Below, one piece after another: positions 1-9,982 of a stretch of DNA of 45,917 nt (within the stretch, counting starts at the first letter, position 1; each line of letters opens with the position of its first letter). Position numbers and translations under genes: made by a program. Source of the DNA: an uncultured SAR86 cluster bacterium (lineage in GTDB: Bacteria > Pseudomonadota > Gammaproteobacteria > Magnimaribacterales > AG-339-G14); the NCBI GenBank assembly GCA_902514765.1, contig CABXSA010000005.1:1-45917 (forward strand), given 5' to 3'. The notes under the pieces were generated by a model, which made no database searches, had not been told where the DNA came from, and saw only the letters and a program-made list of their open reading frames with translations.

Positions 1-229
1 CTTTTTCTTTGAAATTCGTAAGAAGCTTAATTTTAGAATTATTTAAATGAAGAATGATGTCTTCTGGGGAATTTAGCTTTTCTTTTAAATTTAAATATCC
101 TATAAGTCTATATATAAGGCCGCTATCAAGAACATTCCAACCTAATTTTTCTGCAAGAGAAAATGCGAGCGTTCCTTTTCCTACTCCGCTAGGACCGTCT
201 ATGGTAATAATATTTTTAAACTCTTTCAA
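1..229 (-). CDS. cmk: Cytidylate kinase, N-terminal part (cut by window edge)
   Basis: Phosphorylates CMP/dCMP with ATP in the cytoplasm. Only the first 76 codons are present; the gene runs off the left edge. The start of the protein holds a P-loop, [11 protein letters not shown], followed by the conserved LDSGLIYR segment that matches the LDSGAxYR of cytidylate kinases. The start is inferred to be TTG at 229: it has AGGA at 240-237 seven bases upstream, and no ATG or GTG precedes the P-loop in frame. It overlaps the 3' end of aroA by 14 bases, the usual aroA-cmk order of gammaproteobacteria. Identity is secure from the P-loop plus context; the exact start is less so. Confidence 0.9.
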   Translation of the reverse strand, partial: MKEFKNIITIDGPSGVGKGTLAFSLAEKLGWNVLDSGLIYRLIGYLNLKEKLNSPEDIILHLNNSKIKLLTNFKEK

Positions 230-1523
230 AGTTACATCCTAGCTTTTTTCCTAGATCTATAAATTCAGGAAATGAGGTATTGATACTCTCTGGAGAAGAA
301 ATTTCAATCGAAGAGCTGCTATTTAAACCCGCAATAGCAAAGGACATTGCGATTCGGTGATCATAATATGTTTCGGCTAAAAAATGTGGCGTCTTAAAGT
401 CTTGACCTCTTCCCTCAATGCAAAATTTGTTGCCACTAAAGAAGTTTTTTATTTTCATTTTGTTTAATCCTTCCTGCATGGCTTTTAGCCTGTCACTTTC
501 TTTGTGTTTGAGTTCCTGTATGTTATCAAAACTAGATGTACCCTCAGCAAAGGAACTGGCTATGAATAATATAGGTAACTCGTCAATTAAATTTGGGACA
601 TCTTCTGATGTAACTTCGCAGGCAATTAACGGGGAACTTTTGACTTTCATATCGGCGACTGGTTCTTTTCCGAATAGAGAGTTATTAAATACTTTGATAT
701 TTGCACCCATTTCAACCAACTTATTCAAAAGAGCAATTCTAGAAGGATTTAACCCTACGTCTTTAAGAGTAATTTCAGAATTTTTTGAAATTAAAGAGGC
801 AACTATATAAAAAGCTGAAGACGAGAAGTCTCCAGGAATTTGGATATTTTGTGCATTGAAGTTCTTTGTTTTTTCTAAAGTTGTTTCGGTTTTGGAATAA
901 GAAATATTTGCTCCAAAATATTCAAACATTCTTTCTGTATGATCTCTTGATACTGATTTTTCAGTTATTTTTGTTTTGCCATCTGCTCCTAAACCAGCAA
1001 ACAAAATTGCAGATTTTACCTGTGCGCTTGCTATTTGCATCTCATAGTTTATTCCCTTAATTTTTTTTGTTGGAATAATATTAATTGGCAAAGTATCCAT
1101 CTGTGAACCAGAAATATTTGCTCCCATTTCTACCAAAGGATCTAATATTCTTTTCATTGGTCTTTTAGAAAGCGATTCGTCACCTGATAAGCTTGAAGAA
1201 AAATCTTGAGATGACAGTAAACCTGACATTAATCTCAATCCTGTTCCAGAATTTCCAAAATAAAGTTGGCTATCTGATTTTTGTAAACCTTTAAAGCCCT
1301 TACCCTCTACAAAATAACAGTCGCTTTCTTTATAAATATTAATACCTAACTGCCTTAAAGAATTTAAAGTATTCATTACATCTTCACTTTCCTGAAGATT
1401 GGCAATCTTTGAAATCCCCTCTGATATAGATGCGCATATCAATGCCCTGTGGGAGATTGATTTATCTCCAGGAATTCTAATTTTTCCATTTAGATTCATG
1501 GACGGTTTTGAAATGAGTTTCAT
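216..1523 (-). CDS. aroA: 3-phosphoshikimate 1-carboxyvinyltransferase (EPSP synthase)
   Basis: Transfers the enolpyruvyl group of PEP to shikimate-3-phosphate, the sixth step of the shikimate pathway. 435 residues, normal for the family. Visible signatures are [10 protein letters not shown] near residues 18-27 (substrate-binding Lys21), GNSGTGLRL near 90-98, a KRPM segment near 120-123, SRDHTERM near 192-199 and a C-terminal KESDRLKAM and [11 protein letters not shown]. The ATG at 1523 overlaps the tyrA stop as ATGA, so translation is probably coupled. Same-strand order serC-pheA-hisC-tyrA-aroA-cmk puts the end of the shikimate pathway and the Phe/Tyr branches in one operon. Confidence 0.97.
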   Translation of the reverse strand: MKLISKPSMNLNGKIRIPGDKSISHRALICASISEGISKIANLQESEDVMNTLNSLRQLGINIYKESDCYFVEGKGFKGLQKSDSQLYFGNSGTGLRLMSGLLSSQDFSSSLSGDESLSKRPMKRILDPLVEMGANISGSQMDTLPINIIPTKKIKGINYEMQIASAQVKSAILFAGLGADGKTKITEKSVSRDHTERMFEYFGANISYSKTETTLEKTKNFNAQNIQIPGDFSSSAFYIVASLISKNSEITLKDVGLNPSRIALLNKLVEMGANIKVFNNSLFGKEPVADMKVKSSPLIACEVTSEDVPNLIDELPILFIASSFAEGTSSFDNIQELKHKESDRLKAMQEGLNKMKIKNFFSGNKFCIEGRGQDFKTPHFLAETYYDHRIAMSFAIAGLNSSSSIEISSPESINTSFPEFIDLGKKLGCNFERV

Positions 1524-2383
1524 CTATTTAAAGATTCTTTAGTTTTTTTAATTTTTTTTAGGTGTGCTTCTAACTTATTTCCTTCGTCTTTAAGAATAAA
1601 GTTTTTAATTTTATCAAGTTCCTTTTCAATATCCTTTATATCCTTCAATATATTCTTCTTGTTTAAAGAAAAAATATTTTCCCACATTTGAGGATCACTT
1701 TCTGCAATCCTGGTGAAATCTTTTAATCCACCACCTATAAATTTTTTATATTCAGATGCTTTTCTTTTTGAAAAAAGAGCGATCAAGCTGAATGCAATGA
1801 TATGAGGGAGGTGACTGGTTAAAGAAAAAATTTTGTCATGTAGTTTTGGATTTAGATTATGAGTTTTTGACCCTAACTCAAACCAAAATTCTTTGCATTT
1901 TTGTAAAGTAGGAATGGTTAATCCTTTATGCTTGGAAATTATTGAAATTTTATCTTTAAATAGGTCTTCACTTGAATTTAAGAATCCGCTTTTTTCAGAC
2001 CCTGCAATCGGATGGGATAAAATAAATTTTGCTTCAAGTTTGTTCTTTTTAATTTTATTGAGTAAAGACTTTTTTACACTAGTGCAGTCAGTAATAAAGT
2101 CAGCTTTATAAAAAAAATCTAGATATTTATCAAAATTACTAAGAATAACTTTAGGAGCTAGAGCAACTATTACAAAAAGTTTTTTTGTGCTATCAATCTT
2201 TTCGGAACTACCAATTATAATTTTTGATTTTTTTGCATAATTTAAATGGGATTTATTCTTTTCAATAGCTAGAACCTCAAAGCCATTTTTTGACAATCTT
2301 TTTGCTATAGAACCTCCAATCAAACCAAGACCAATAATTAAAAACTGAATCTTTTTTTTATTTTTTAGAAAGGTCTTTTTCAT
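1520..2383 (-). CDS. tyrA: Prephenate dehydrogenase
   Basis: Oxidative decarboxylation of prephenate to 4-hydroxyphenylpyruvate in tyrosine synthesis (arogenate use cannot be excluded). 287 residues, a stand-alone dehydrogenase without the chorismate mutase domain of the enteric TyrA. An N-terminal Rossmann motif GLGLIGGSIAKRL lies near residues 18-30. The family segments LSHPIAGSEKSGF and LTSHLPHIIAFSL, with the conserved catalytic-region histidines, follow. The ATG at 2383 has GAGG seven bases upstream and lies inside the hisC coding sequence (26-base overlap). The Lys-rich N-terminus and C-terminus fit the AT-rich genome and carry no extra domain. Confidence 0.94.
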   Translation of the reverse strand: MKKTFLKNKKKIQFLIIGLGLIGGSIAKRLSKNGFEVLAIEKNKSHLNYAKKSKIIIGSSEKIDSTKKLFVIVALAPKVILSNFDKYLDFFYKADFITDCTSVKKSLLNKIKKNKLEAKFILSHPIAGSEKSGFLNSSEDLFKDKISIISKHKGLTIPTLQKCKEFWFELGSKTHNLNPKLHDKIFSLTSHLPHIIAFSLIALFSKRKASEYKKFIGGGLKDFTRIAESDPQMWENIFSLNKKNILKDIKDIEKELDKIKNFILKDEGNKLEAHLKKIKKTKESLNR

Positions 2384-3485
2384 AATCCTCTAATACTTGG
2401 AGAAAAAAATCCATCTCGTCTTCTGTACCAATGGAAACTCTCAAATGCCGAGGCATTTCGTATACTTTTAATGATCTGAGGATAACTCCCTTTTCTAAAA
2501 AGTATTGAAAAGCAACATCAGAGTCTTGCTTGGCATCAAAAGAAATAAAATTTCCCCAAGATTCGATAAAGTTGTAATCAAGATTAGTGAAGGCTTTTTT
2601 TACTCTGTCCATACCGGAAGAATTAATTTTTACAGATTTATTAATGTGTTCTTGATCAGAGAGAGCAACTTTTCCTAAATCTAAGGCAAGTGAATTTGCA
2701 TTAAAAGGCTGTCTGACTCTATTAAGATAGTCAGACAACTCAGGATTTGAAACGCAAAAGCCTAATCTTAATGCTGCCAATCCATGAGCTTTAGAAAAGC
2801 TTCTTGAGATCACTAAATTAGGATGATCATCAACTAATGAAAAAGGAATATCAAACTCTGAACCTTCTATATATTCGTAATAAGCTTGATCAAGAAAGAC
2901 CAAAATATCGTCAGGTAAATTATCCAAAAAATCATTAATCTCTAGAAGAGTTTTTGCTGTTCCGGTAGGATTATTTGGAGAGGCTATAAAAACAACTTTT
3001 GTATTGTCGTCTATTAGATCGATCATTAATTCCAAATCATGACCCCAATTTTTTGCTTTAGATTTTACTGGAAAAGCTCCAGTTGCTTTTATAGCTAATG
3101 GGTAAATGGCAAAACCATGTTGTGAATAAATTGCTTTTTTTCCTTCTCCCAAAAAACACCTAGAGACGAACTCAATTAAATCATTAGAGCCATTACCTAT
3201 TGTTATTTGTTTTGGATCAACACTATATTTTTTTGATATAGCTTTCTTTAATTCGTAAGCGTTTCCATCAGGGTATCGGTTTAATTCGGATGAAAAGCTA
3301 TTAATTTTTCCTTGAAGCAAATCTAAAGCCTTTGGGCTTGGTCCTAAAGGATTTTCATTACTGGCAAGTTTGATCATTTTTTTTAGACCTAATTTCTTTT
3401 GAGTATGTTCCAAAGGTAATCCTGGTTCGTAGGGTTTTAGTCCAAGAACACCCTGATTAAGATTTTCTAGAAATGAATTCTTCAT
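2358..3485 (-). CDS. hisC: Histidinol-phosphate / aromatic aminotransferase, HisC type
   Basis: PLP-dependent class I/II aminotransferase of the HisC family, 375 residues. It shows SNENPLGPSPKA near 42-53, PNNPTG near 170-175, the PLP-lysine motif SRSFSKAHGLAALRLG (Lys232) and the C-terminal Arg of LRVSIGT. No other his gene adjoins it. It lies between pheA and tyrA, as hisC2 does in pseudomonads, so a role in transaminating phenylpyruvate and 4-hydroxyphenylpyruvate is likely. Whether it is also the only histidine-pathway enzyme of this genome cannot be seen. ATG at 3485, three bases after the pheA stop. Confidence 0.88.
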   Translation of the reverse strand: MKNSFLENLNQGVLGLKPYEPGLPLEHTQKKLGLKKMIKLASNENPLGPSPKALDLLQGKINSFSSELNRYPDGNAYELKKAISKKYSVDPKQITIGNGSNDLIEFVSRCFLGEGKKAIYSQHGFAIYPLAIKATGAFPVKSKAKNWGHDLELMIDLIDDNTKVVFIASPNNPTGTAKTLLEINDFLDNLPDDILVFLDQAYYEYIEGSEFDIPFSLVDDHPNLVISRSFSKAHGLAALRLGFCVSNPELSDYLNRVRQPFNANSLALDLGKVALSDQEHINKSVKINSSGMDRVKKAFTNLDYNFIESWGNFISFDAKQDSDVAFQYFLEKGVILRSLKVYEMPRHLRVSIGTEDEMDFFLQVLEDYEKDLSKK

Positions 3486-3488
3486 AGA

Positions 3489-4577
3489 TTAATATGCCGC
3501 TGGATAGGAACCTAAGACTTTTAGGTCATAACTAACTTTTTGAAGTTCTCTAAATAATTTTAAGACATTTTTATCTGAAGCATGTCCATAGAACTCTAAA
3601 AAGAAAGAATATTGCCATTTATTTTTCTTAACCGGCCTAGATAAGATATTTGTAAGATTGATTTTATTCTTATTTAGTATCTGTAGAACTTTTAACAAGG
3701 CTCCCTGTTCGTTATTTAAACTTAAGCTTATCGACGTTTTATCGTCAGAAGTTTTCTCTGGAAATTCATTTCCAATTACCAAGAACCTAGTTGTATTAGT
3801 TAGTTGATCTTGAATTTTTTCTTTCAGTAGATTTAAAGAATAAATTTCAGATAAATTTTCTGGTCCAATAGACCCTTTTCCAGATTTATTCTTAATCAAC
3901 TGAGCGGCTTTAGCAGAACTTTCTGTTTCAACTATTTTTACTTTAGGAAGATTTCTACCTAACCAATTACGACATTGAGCAAGAGCCTGAGGATGTCCAT
4001 AAACGGTATTGATTTTCTTTATGTTTTTTTCAGATGAAATAAGGCAATGTTCTATAGACAATTCCAATTCTGAACAAATTTTTAAATTGCTTTCTATGAG
4101 ATTATCTAAAGATTGATTCACCATGCCTTCTATTGAATTTTCAAAAGGTAACATTCCGTAGGAATTTTTATCTTTTGCTACTTCTTTAAAAATATCTTGA
4201 ATATTTTCTGTTTCTACCTTTTCAACAGAACTTCCAAAATGCGATGCTGTTGCAATTTCTGAAAAAGTACCTTTAGGACCCAAATAATAAACTTTTATTT
4301 TTTTTTCAAGGGTAAAGCATGCTGAGATAATTTCTTTAAAAATAAATTTAATTTTTTCGGCGGGAATAGAACTTTTATTTTTCTTTTGTAGAGTCTTAAT
4401 TAAACTTGCCTCTCTATCTGGTCTATAAAATGTCTTATCACCTGATTTCTTTTTTATTTTTCCAGCATTTATAACAAGCTTGGATCTGTCATGGATGAGA
4501 TTGAGAAGCTTTTGGTCAATTTGATCAATTTCTTTTCTATTGTCGGTTAAATTATCCGGTAGATTTTTTTCAGCCAT
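3489..4577 (-). CDS. pheA: Bifunctional chorismate mutase / prephenate dehydratase (P-protein)
   Basis: Converts chorismate to prephenate and then to phenylpyruvate. From ATG 4577 it has 362 residues: an AroQ-type chorismate mutase helix domain at about 8-90, prephenate dehydratase at about 95-270 starting YYLGPKGTFSE and including the catalytic NTTRF near 261-265, and an ACT domain at about 280-355. The in-frame TTG at 4589 would add only four residues; the ATG at 4577, overlapping the serC stop by eight bases, is preferred. In the ACT domain the usual Phe-binding ESRP/ETRP motif reads LSRP (residues 312-315), so feedback control may differ. Confidence 0.94.
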   Translation of the reverse strand: MAEKNLPDNLTDNRKEIDQIDQKLLNLIHDRSKLVINAGKIKKKSGDKTFYRPDREASLIKTLQKKNKSSIPAEKIKFIFKEIISACFTLEKKIKVYYLGPKGTFSEIATASHFGSSVEKVETENIQDIFKEVAKDKNSYGMLPFENSIEGMVNQSLDNLIESNLKICSELELSIEHCLISSEKNIKKINTVYGHPQALAQCRNWLGRNLPKVKIVETESSAKAAQLIKNKSGKGSIGPENLSEIYSLNLLKEKIQDQLTNTTRFLVIGNEFPEKTSDDKTSISLSLNNEQGALLKVLQILNKNKINLTNILSRPVKKNKWQYSFFLEFYGHASDKNVLKLFRELQKVSYDLKVLGSYPAAY

Positions 4578-5652
4578 TATTTTTTTCAAATTCTTTCATA
4601 AAATCTATCAAAGCATCCACTCCCTCTTCAGGAACTCCGTTGTAAATACTTGCCCTCATACCACCAACAGCCCTATGACCAGCAAGATTTAATAATCCAT
4701 TACCTTCAGAATCTTCCAAAAATTTACTGTTTAAAGAGTCTTCTTCCAACAGAAATGGAACATTCATTATAGATCTAGATTCTTTGTCAACATCATTTTT
4801 ATAAAAATCGCTTTGGTCTATGAAAGAATAAAGTTTGTTAGCTTTTGACTCATTAACATTCTTTTGGTTCGTAAGGCCCCCATTCTTTTTTAACCATTTA
4901 AAAACCATGCCCGATAAGTACCAGGCAAATGTAGGTGGGGTGTTATACATTGAGTCCGAATCAGCATAAGTCTTATATTGCATCATAGCTGGCAAACTGT
5001 CTTTTTCCTCTAAGAGATCTTTTTTTATAATAATAATAGCTAATCCAGAGGGGCCTATATTTTTTTGAGCTCCTGCGTAAAGCATACTGAATTTTGTAAC
5101 ATCAAGAGGCTCAGAAAGAATACAAGATGAGCAATCTGCAATAAGACTTTTCTTCGGAAGATTATCTAAGTTCCTTAGACAAACTCCATCGATCGTTTCA
5201 TTCAATACAAGATGAGTAAAAATAGAATCAGGATGGATTTTCCATGTATCGGGTTTTGGGTATTTTTTATAAGATAAATCTGCTGAAGATGCAGAAATTT
5301 CTACCTGTCCAAATTTCTTTGCTTCTTTAATTGCTTTCTTAGACCACTGCCCAACATCGAGATAACTGCATAAAGCTTGATTATTCTCTAAGAAATTCAT
5401 TGGAATCATTGAAAATTGCAGAGAAGCACCTCCTTGTATAAAGAGAACGTCGTAGTCATCATTTATTTCCAGTAAATCAATAAAATCCTGTTTTGCAGTT
5501 TCAGCAATCTCAACAAACTCTTTACTTCTATGACTCATTTCCATGACGGATAGACCTTTCCCTTGCCAGTCAGGTATTTCTGCTTTTAACTGATCCAAAA
5601 CCTCATTTGGAAGGGCTGCAGGTCCTGCACAAAAGTTGTAATTTCTAGACAT
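4570..5652 (-). CDS. serC: Phosphoserine aminotransferase
   Basis: Transaminates 3-phosphohydroxypyruvate to phosphoserine in serine synthesis and also serves pyridoxal phosphate synthesis. 360 residues, normal length. Recognised by the N-terminal NYNFCAGPAALP, the GGASLQF motif near 74-80, the PLP-lysine region AGAQKNIGPSG (Lys197) and the C-terminal GGMRASIYNG. It follows gyrA by 11 bases and overlaps pheA, the standard gammaproteobacterial order. Confidence 0.97.
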   Translation of the reverse strand: MSRNYNFCAGPAALPNEVLDQLKAEIPDWQGKGLSVMEMSHRSKEFVEIAETAKQDFIDLLEINDDYDVLFIQGGASLQFSMIPMNFLENNQALCSYLDVGQWSKKAIKEAKKFGQVEISASSADLSYKKYPKPDTWKIHPDSIFTHLVLNETIDGVCLRNLDNLPKKSLIADCSSCILSEPLDVTKFSMLYAGAQKNIGPSGLAIIIIKKDLLEEKDSLPAMMQYKTYADSDSMYNTPPTFAWYLSGMVFKWLKKNGGLTNQKNVNESKANKLYSFIDQSDFYKNDVDKESRSIMNVPFLLEEDSLNSKFLEDSEGNGLLNLAGHRAVGGMRASIYNGVPEEGVDALIDFMKEFEKNNG

Positions 5653-5663
5653 AGATAAATTAT

Positions 5664-8186
5664 TTACGAATCAATAGCTAATGCAAGTCCATTTAAGGCC
5701 TCATCATCTTTAAGCTTGATAACTCTAACTCCTTGAGTATTTCTACCGATCAAACTAATTTCTGATACCTTGGTCCTCACAAGCATTCCTTTGTTAGTGA
5801 TGAGAATAACTTCGTCCATTTCGCTTACTTCCTTAGCAGAAATTAAGCTCCCATTTCTATCGGAAGTTTGCATGGCTATAACGCCTTTAGCTCCTCTTTT
5901 GGTTTTTCTAAAATCATTAACTTTTGATCTTTTCCCATACCCATTTTCTGAAACGGTTAATATCTCAGATTCTTTAGAAGGTTTTAATAAAGAAATTACT
6001 TTTTGGTCTACGTCTAAAGTAATGCCTTTTACTCCTCGAGTGTCTCTACCCATAGATCTAGCATCTACCTCATTAAAAAATACTGCCTTTCCTGCATTAG
6101 AAACAACCATTAAATCAGCACTGCCATCGGTCAAAAGAGTTCCGACAAGTTCGTCATTATCGTCAAGTTTTATTGCTCGCTTGCCATTCTTTCTAGGTTT
6201 CTTAAATTCTGATAGGGGAGTTTTTTTAACTATCCCATTTTGGGTAGCCATGAATACATAGGCTTCACCCTCAAAAGACTCTACATCTAAAAGGCTAGTA
6301 ACTCTTTCCGATTCATCCAAATCTATTAAATTTACAAGAGGTCTTCCTTTTGCTGTTCTAGAGGCTTGTGGAATTTCATAAACTTTAAGCCAATAAACTT
6401 TTCCTAGGTTTGAAAAACATAAAAGAGTTCTGTGAGTATTGGCAACTATTAATTGTTCAACAAAATCCTCATCTTTAACTGATGCCGCTGTTTTACCCAT
6501 GCCGCCTCTTCTTTGGGATTGATATACCTCAAGAGGTTGGGTTTTTGCATATCCCATATTCGAAATGGTAACAACCATATCTTCAGGTTTGATTAAATCT
6601 TCAGTGGAAAGATCTAATTTATCTTCGATAGGAGTTTTTCTTTCGTCGCCAAATTCTTCTTTAACAGATAACAGCTCTTCTTCAATTACTTCTTGTAATC
6701 TTAAAGGATTTTCTAGAATTTCATTCAAAGCAGCAATGTCTCGAAGAACCTCTTCATACTCTTTAATTAAATTATCTTGTTCTAAGCCTGTAAGTCTTTG
6801 TAGTCTTAAATCGAGAATAGCTTGAGCTTGTTTTGAAGAAAGTTTGTAGCTCGAACCTGAAAGACCAAAGTCTTCAAATATATCCTCAGGACGAGTATCA
6901 ATTGAACCTGCTTTTTTTAATAAATTATTTATCAAAGTAGATTTCCATTTTTTAGCTAGCAGCTTACTTTTAGCTTCATTAGGATCTTTGGATTTTTTTA
7001 TTAAATCAATTATTTGATCAATGTTTGATAGGGCAATTGTTAAGCCTTCTAAAATATGACCTCTATCTTTTGACTTTGCTAAATCAAAAGCTGTTCTTCT
7101 TGAGACAACAGACCGTCTGTGACTTAAGAATATTTCAAGAAGCTCCTTTAAATTTAAAACTTTTGGAACTCGGTCGACAATAGCGACATTGTTTATGCCA
7201 AAAGAGGTTTCTAGTTGAGACTGAGCATATAAATTATTCAAAATTACTTCAGGATTTTGACCAATTTTGAGATCTACTACTATTCTGACCCCTTCTCTGT
7301 CCGATTCATCTCGAATTTCAGATATACCTTCAATCTTTTTGTCTTTTGAAAGGTCTGCAATTTTTTCTACCAAGTTGGCTTTATTTACCTGATAGGGAAT
7401 TTCAGAAATTATTAATCTACTTTTTTCATTTTTCCCATTTTCAATTTCTACTTTTGCTCTCAGAACAACTTTTCCTCTTCCGGTCTTGGCAGCTTCAATA
7501 GCGCCCGCCTTTCCATTTATGATTCCTCCTGTTGGAAAGTCAGGTCCAGGAATTATAGCTACCAATTCATCAATGGATATTTCTGGATTTTTTAAAATTG
7601 CTAAAGCTCCATCAATTGTTTCACTCAAATTGTGGGGAAGAATGTTGGTGGCTAATCCTACAGCTATACCAGAAGATCCATTAACCAATAAATTAGGATA
7701 TGATGCTGGGAGTACTTCTGGAATTAATTCCGTTCCGTCGTAATTCTCAACATAATTGACAGTTTCCTTGTTTATATCGTTTAGAAGAGCATTGCTAATT
7801 TTAGCCATCCGGGCTTCGGTATATCTCATGGCTGCTGCGCCATCACCGTCCATAGAACCAAAATTTCCCTGACCGTCAACTAAGGGGTAACGTAGGCTAA
7901 ATTCTTGAGCCATTCTAACCACTGTTTGATAGATTGCTGAGTCTCCATGAGGGTGATATTTACCCATCACCTCCCCAACAATTCTTGCAGATTTCAAATG
8001 GGGTCTATTCCATTCGTTATTTAGCCTGAACATAGCATAAAGAGTTCTTCTGTGAACAGGTTTTAAACCATCTCTTGCGTCAGGCAAAGCTCTTCCAACG
8101 ATTACACTCATTGCGTAATCCATATAAGAACTCTTTAATTCATCCGTAATATTTACGGGAATTACATCTTCAGTTATGTCATCCAT
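5664..8186 (-). CDS. gyrA: DNA gyrase subunit A
   Basis: Breakage-reunion subunit of gyrase, which introduces negative supercoils. 840 residues, slightly shorter than the 875 of E. coli. The N-terminal numbering matches E. coli exactly: catalytic Arg121-Tyr122 in AAMRYTEAR, and [13 protein letters not shown] at 75-87. The GyrA box QRRGGMG is present, followed by a six-bladed C-terminal beta-pinwheel with repeated blade motifs. The quinolone-resistance region has Ser83 but Gln at 87, where E. coli has Asp. The C-terminal acidic tail is short. ATG at 8186, without a clear Shine-Dalgarno but downstream of a good promoter. Heads the gyrA-serC-pheA run. Confidence 0.98.
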   Translation of the reverse strand: MDDITEDVIPVNITDELKSSYMDYAMSVIVGRALPDARDGLKPVHRRTLYAMFRLNNEWNRPHLKSARIVGEVMGKYHPHGDSAIYQTVVRMAQEFSLRYPLVDGQGNFGSMDGDGAAAMRYTEARMAKISNALLNDINKETVNYVENYDGTELIPEVLPASYPNLLVNGSSGIAVGLATNILPHNLSETIDGALAILKNPEISIDELVAIIPGPDFPTGGIINGKAGAIEAAKTGRGKVVLRAKVEIENGKNEKSRLIISEIPYQVNKANLVEKIADLSKDKKIEGISEIRDESDREGVRIVVDLKIGQNPEVILNNLYAQSQLETSFGINNVAIVDRVPKVLNLKELLEIFLSHRRSVVSRRTAFDLAKSKDRGHILEGLTIALSNIDQIIDLIKKSKDPNEAKSKLLAKKWKSTLINNLLKKAGSIDTRPEDIFEDFGLSGSSYKLSSKQAQAILDLRLQRLTGLEQDNLIKEYEEVLRDIAALNEILENPLRLQEVIEEELLSVKEEFGDERKTPIEDKLDLSTEDLIKPEDMVVTISNMGYAKTQPLEVYQSQRRGGMGKTAASVKDEDFVEQLIVANTHRTLLCFSNLGKVYWLKVYEIPQASRTAKGRPLVNLIDLDESERVTSLLDVESFEGEAYVFMATQNGIVKKTPLSEFKKPRKNGKRAIKLDDNDELVGTLLTDGSADLMVVSNAGKAVFFNEVDARSMGRDTRGVKGITLDVDQKVISLLKPSKESEILTVSENGYGKRSKVNDFRKTKRGAKGVIAMQTSDRNGSLISAKEVSEMDEVILITNKGMLVRTKVSEISLIGRNTQGVRVIKLKDDEALNGLALAIDS

Positions 8187-8215
8187 AGAGAAAAGTTAAT
8201 GAAAAACTAATGAAA

Positions 8216-8244
8216 TTTATATTAAAAAATAGTGGCTCATTCAA
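8216..8244 (-). promoter_or_regulatory. Candidate sigma-70 promoter of gyrA
   Basis: On the minus strand, -35 TTGAAT (8244-8239) and -10 TATAAA (8221-8216) are separated by exactly 17 bases. Transcription would begin near 8209, giving a leader of about 23 bases before the gyrA ATG. This is the only good match in the 108-base pntB-gyrA spacer. I see no terminator hairpin for pnt there. Confidence 0.5.
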
Positions 8245-8294
8245 AACCATTATTTTAACATTTTATGGGTGTTTTAGCTCTTAAAAATGGGTCC

Positions 8295-9698
8295 TTAAGT
8301 TTTAAATTCAGAGACCAAAGTTGAGATGGATTCTTTAGCATCTCCAAACAACATTCTTGAATTTTCTTTGAGGAAAAGTGGGTTATCTATGCCTGCGAAA
8401 CCTGCAGCCATACTTCTCTTTAAAACGAATACCGTCTTTGCTCTGTCGACTTCAATCACTGGCATTCCGTATATAGGGCTTCCTTCATTTTCCCTTGCAT
8501 CCGGATTTACAACATCATTTGCCCCAATGACTATGCACACATCAACAGTATCCATTAAGGGGTTTACATCATCTGGTTCAGCTAAAACATCATAGGAAAC
8601 ATTTGCCTCAGCAAGAAGAACATTCATGTGTCCAGGCATTCTGCCAGCAACAGGATGAATGGCATATTTGACTTCGCAACCGTTATCTTCAAGTAACTCG
8701 CCTAATTCCCTTACAACATGTTGTGCTTGAGAGACTGCCATTCCATAACCAGGAACAACTAAAACAGAATTTGCAGCTTCTAGAATTAGATAAGCATCCT
8801 CAGCTGTAATAGGTTTAACCTCTCCTTGAATTTGCCCACTTCCTTCCGAAGATGAAGAAGCAGCACCAAAACCACCAAACAGAACATTTGATAGAGATCT
8901 GTTCATTGCCTTACACATGATATTAGTAAGAATAAGTCCACTTGCTCCAACCAAAGCACCAGCAACTATAAGTACGTTGTTATTAATTACAAAACCTGCT
9001 GAGGAAGCTGCAAGCCCAGAGTAACTATTTAACAAAGCAATGACTACTGGCATATCAGCTCCGCCAATTGGTGCAGTTAAAAGCACGCCCAATATCAAAG
9101 TCACGCCAATAAGAATAAAGAGAATAGTCTGAGAGGAAATATTCAATAAGCCTGTTGATATGATTAATTCAAGAACTAAGAGCAAGGCAACCAATAATAA
9201 AGCTGATAAAACAAATCTTTGGCCAAACAGGATAAGCGGCTTACCGGAAATAATTTCGGATAACTTACCAAAAGCTACAAGACTTCCTGAGAATGTTATT
9301 CCGCCTATTAGAACAGTAAATGAAATTGCGATTATCTGAATAAGAGTCGAACTGGATGGGTTAACAAATTCAGCAACACCAACCAGAAGACTAGCAATTC
9401 CTCCAAAACCATTGAACAAAGCGACTAATTCTGGCATTGAGGTCATTTTGACGAGCGAAGAAGCCAAAACTCCAACAATCAAACCACCAATAAGAGCTAC
9501 TAATAAATACTCATAAGCAATGATTTCGTTTTGAGCCAGGGTAACTAAGATTGCAATCAACATCCCTGATGCAGAAACAAGATTTCCTCTTTGAGCAGTC
9601 TCTGGTGAGCTCAACATTTTTAAACCAAAAATAAATAAAATTGAAGCAAAAATGTAAGCTAAATTTACAAAAATTGAAGATTGAAAAAAAGCGATCAT
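8295..9698 (-). CDS. pntB: NAD(P) transhydrogenase subunit beta
   Basis: Inner-membrane subunit of the proton-translocating transhydrogenase, which makes NADPH from NADH using proton-motive force. 467 residues, normal for PntB. The N-terminal two thirds holds about eight or nine hydrophobic helices. The C-terminal soluble NADP(H)-binding domain III begins near residue 295 (ITAEDAYLILEAANSVLVVPGYGMAV). It has the GYGMAVSQAQ nucleotide loop, the AGRMPGHMNVLLAEANV stretch and IGANDVVNPDA. ATG at 9698 overlaps the upstream subunit's stop as ATGA. Last gene of the three-gene pnt operon. Confidence 0.97.
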   Translation of the reverse strand: MIAFFQSSIFVNLAYIFASILFIFGLKMLSSPETAQRGNLVSASGMLIAILVTLAQNEIIAYEYLLVALIGGLIVGVLASSLVKMTSMPELVALFNGFGGIASLLVGVAEFVNPSSSTLIQIIAISFTVLIGGITFSGSLVAFGKLSEIISGKPLILFGQRFVLSALLLVALLLVLELIISTGLLNISSQTILFILIGVTLILGVLLTAPIGGADMPVVIALLNSYSGLAASSAGFVINNNVLIVAGALVGASGLILTNIMCKAMNRSLSNVLFGGFGAASSSSEGSGQIQGEVKPITAEDAYLILEAANSVLVVPGYGMAVSQAQHVVRELGELLEDNGCEVKYAIHPVAGRMPGHMNVLLAEANVSYDVLAEPDDVNPLMDTVDVCIVIGANDVVNPDARENEGSPIYGMPVIEVDRAKTVFVLKRSMAAGFAGIDNPLFLKENSRMLFGDAKESISTLVSEFKT

Positions 9699-9982
9699 TT
9701 TTTCTTAAACATTTTTAACATTCTGTTGGTTACCAAATAACCTCCAACAACATTTATAGAAGCAAAGAAAACAGCAAAAGTACCCACTAATACTGATGAA
9801 AAAGTACCCTCTCCTCCTGAGGCTAAAAGAGCTCCAACAATAGTAATTCCTGATATCGCATTTGCTCCTGACATCAGAGGAGTATGAAGTGTTGATGGCA
9901 CTTTATTGATTAACTCAAATCCTAAAAATATTGAGAGTACAAGAACAAATAAAAGCAAAACTAATAAAGCTTGGGATTCCAT
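9695..9982 (-). CDS. pntAB: NAD(P) transhydrogenase subunit alpha, part 2 (membrane)
   Basis: 95-residue membrane piece of the alpha subunit, equivalent to the C-terminal domain IIa of the single-chain E. coli PntA. Three hydrophobic helices are evident: residues about 5-24, 34-60 and 64-86. The conserved NKVPSTLHTPLMSGANAISG segment is characteristic of this subunit. It lies directly after the part-1 gene (stop and start adjacent) and overlaps pntB by four bases. The split alpha subunit is the alphaproteobacterial/pseudomonad arrangement rather than the enteric one. Confidence 0.95.
   Translation of the reverse strand: MESQALLVLLLFVLVLSIFLGFELINKVPSTLHTPLMSGANAISGITIVGALLASGGEGTFSSVLVGTFAVFFASINVVGGYLVTNRMLKMFKKK

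Noticed and set aside
5770-6261. Long open frame on the plus strand opposite gyrA (163 codons), and similar ones opposite pntAA (10287-10673) and the RND pump (22248-22661)
   Set aside because: They run opposite strongly conserved genes, have compositions expected from reversed coding sequence, show no recognisable motifs and no ribosome sites.
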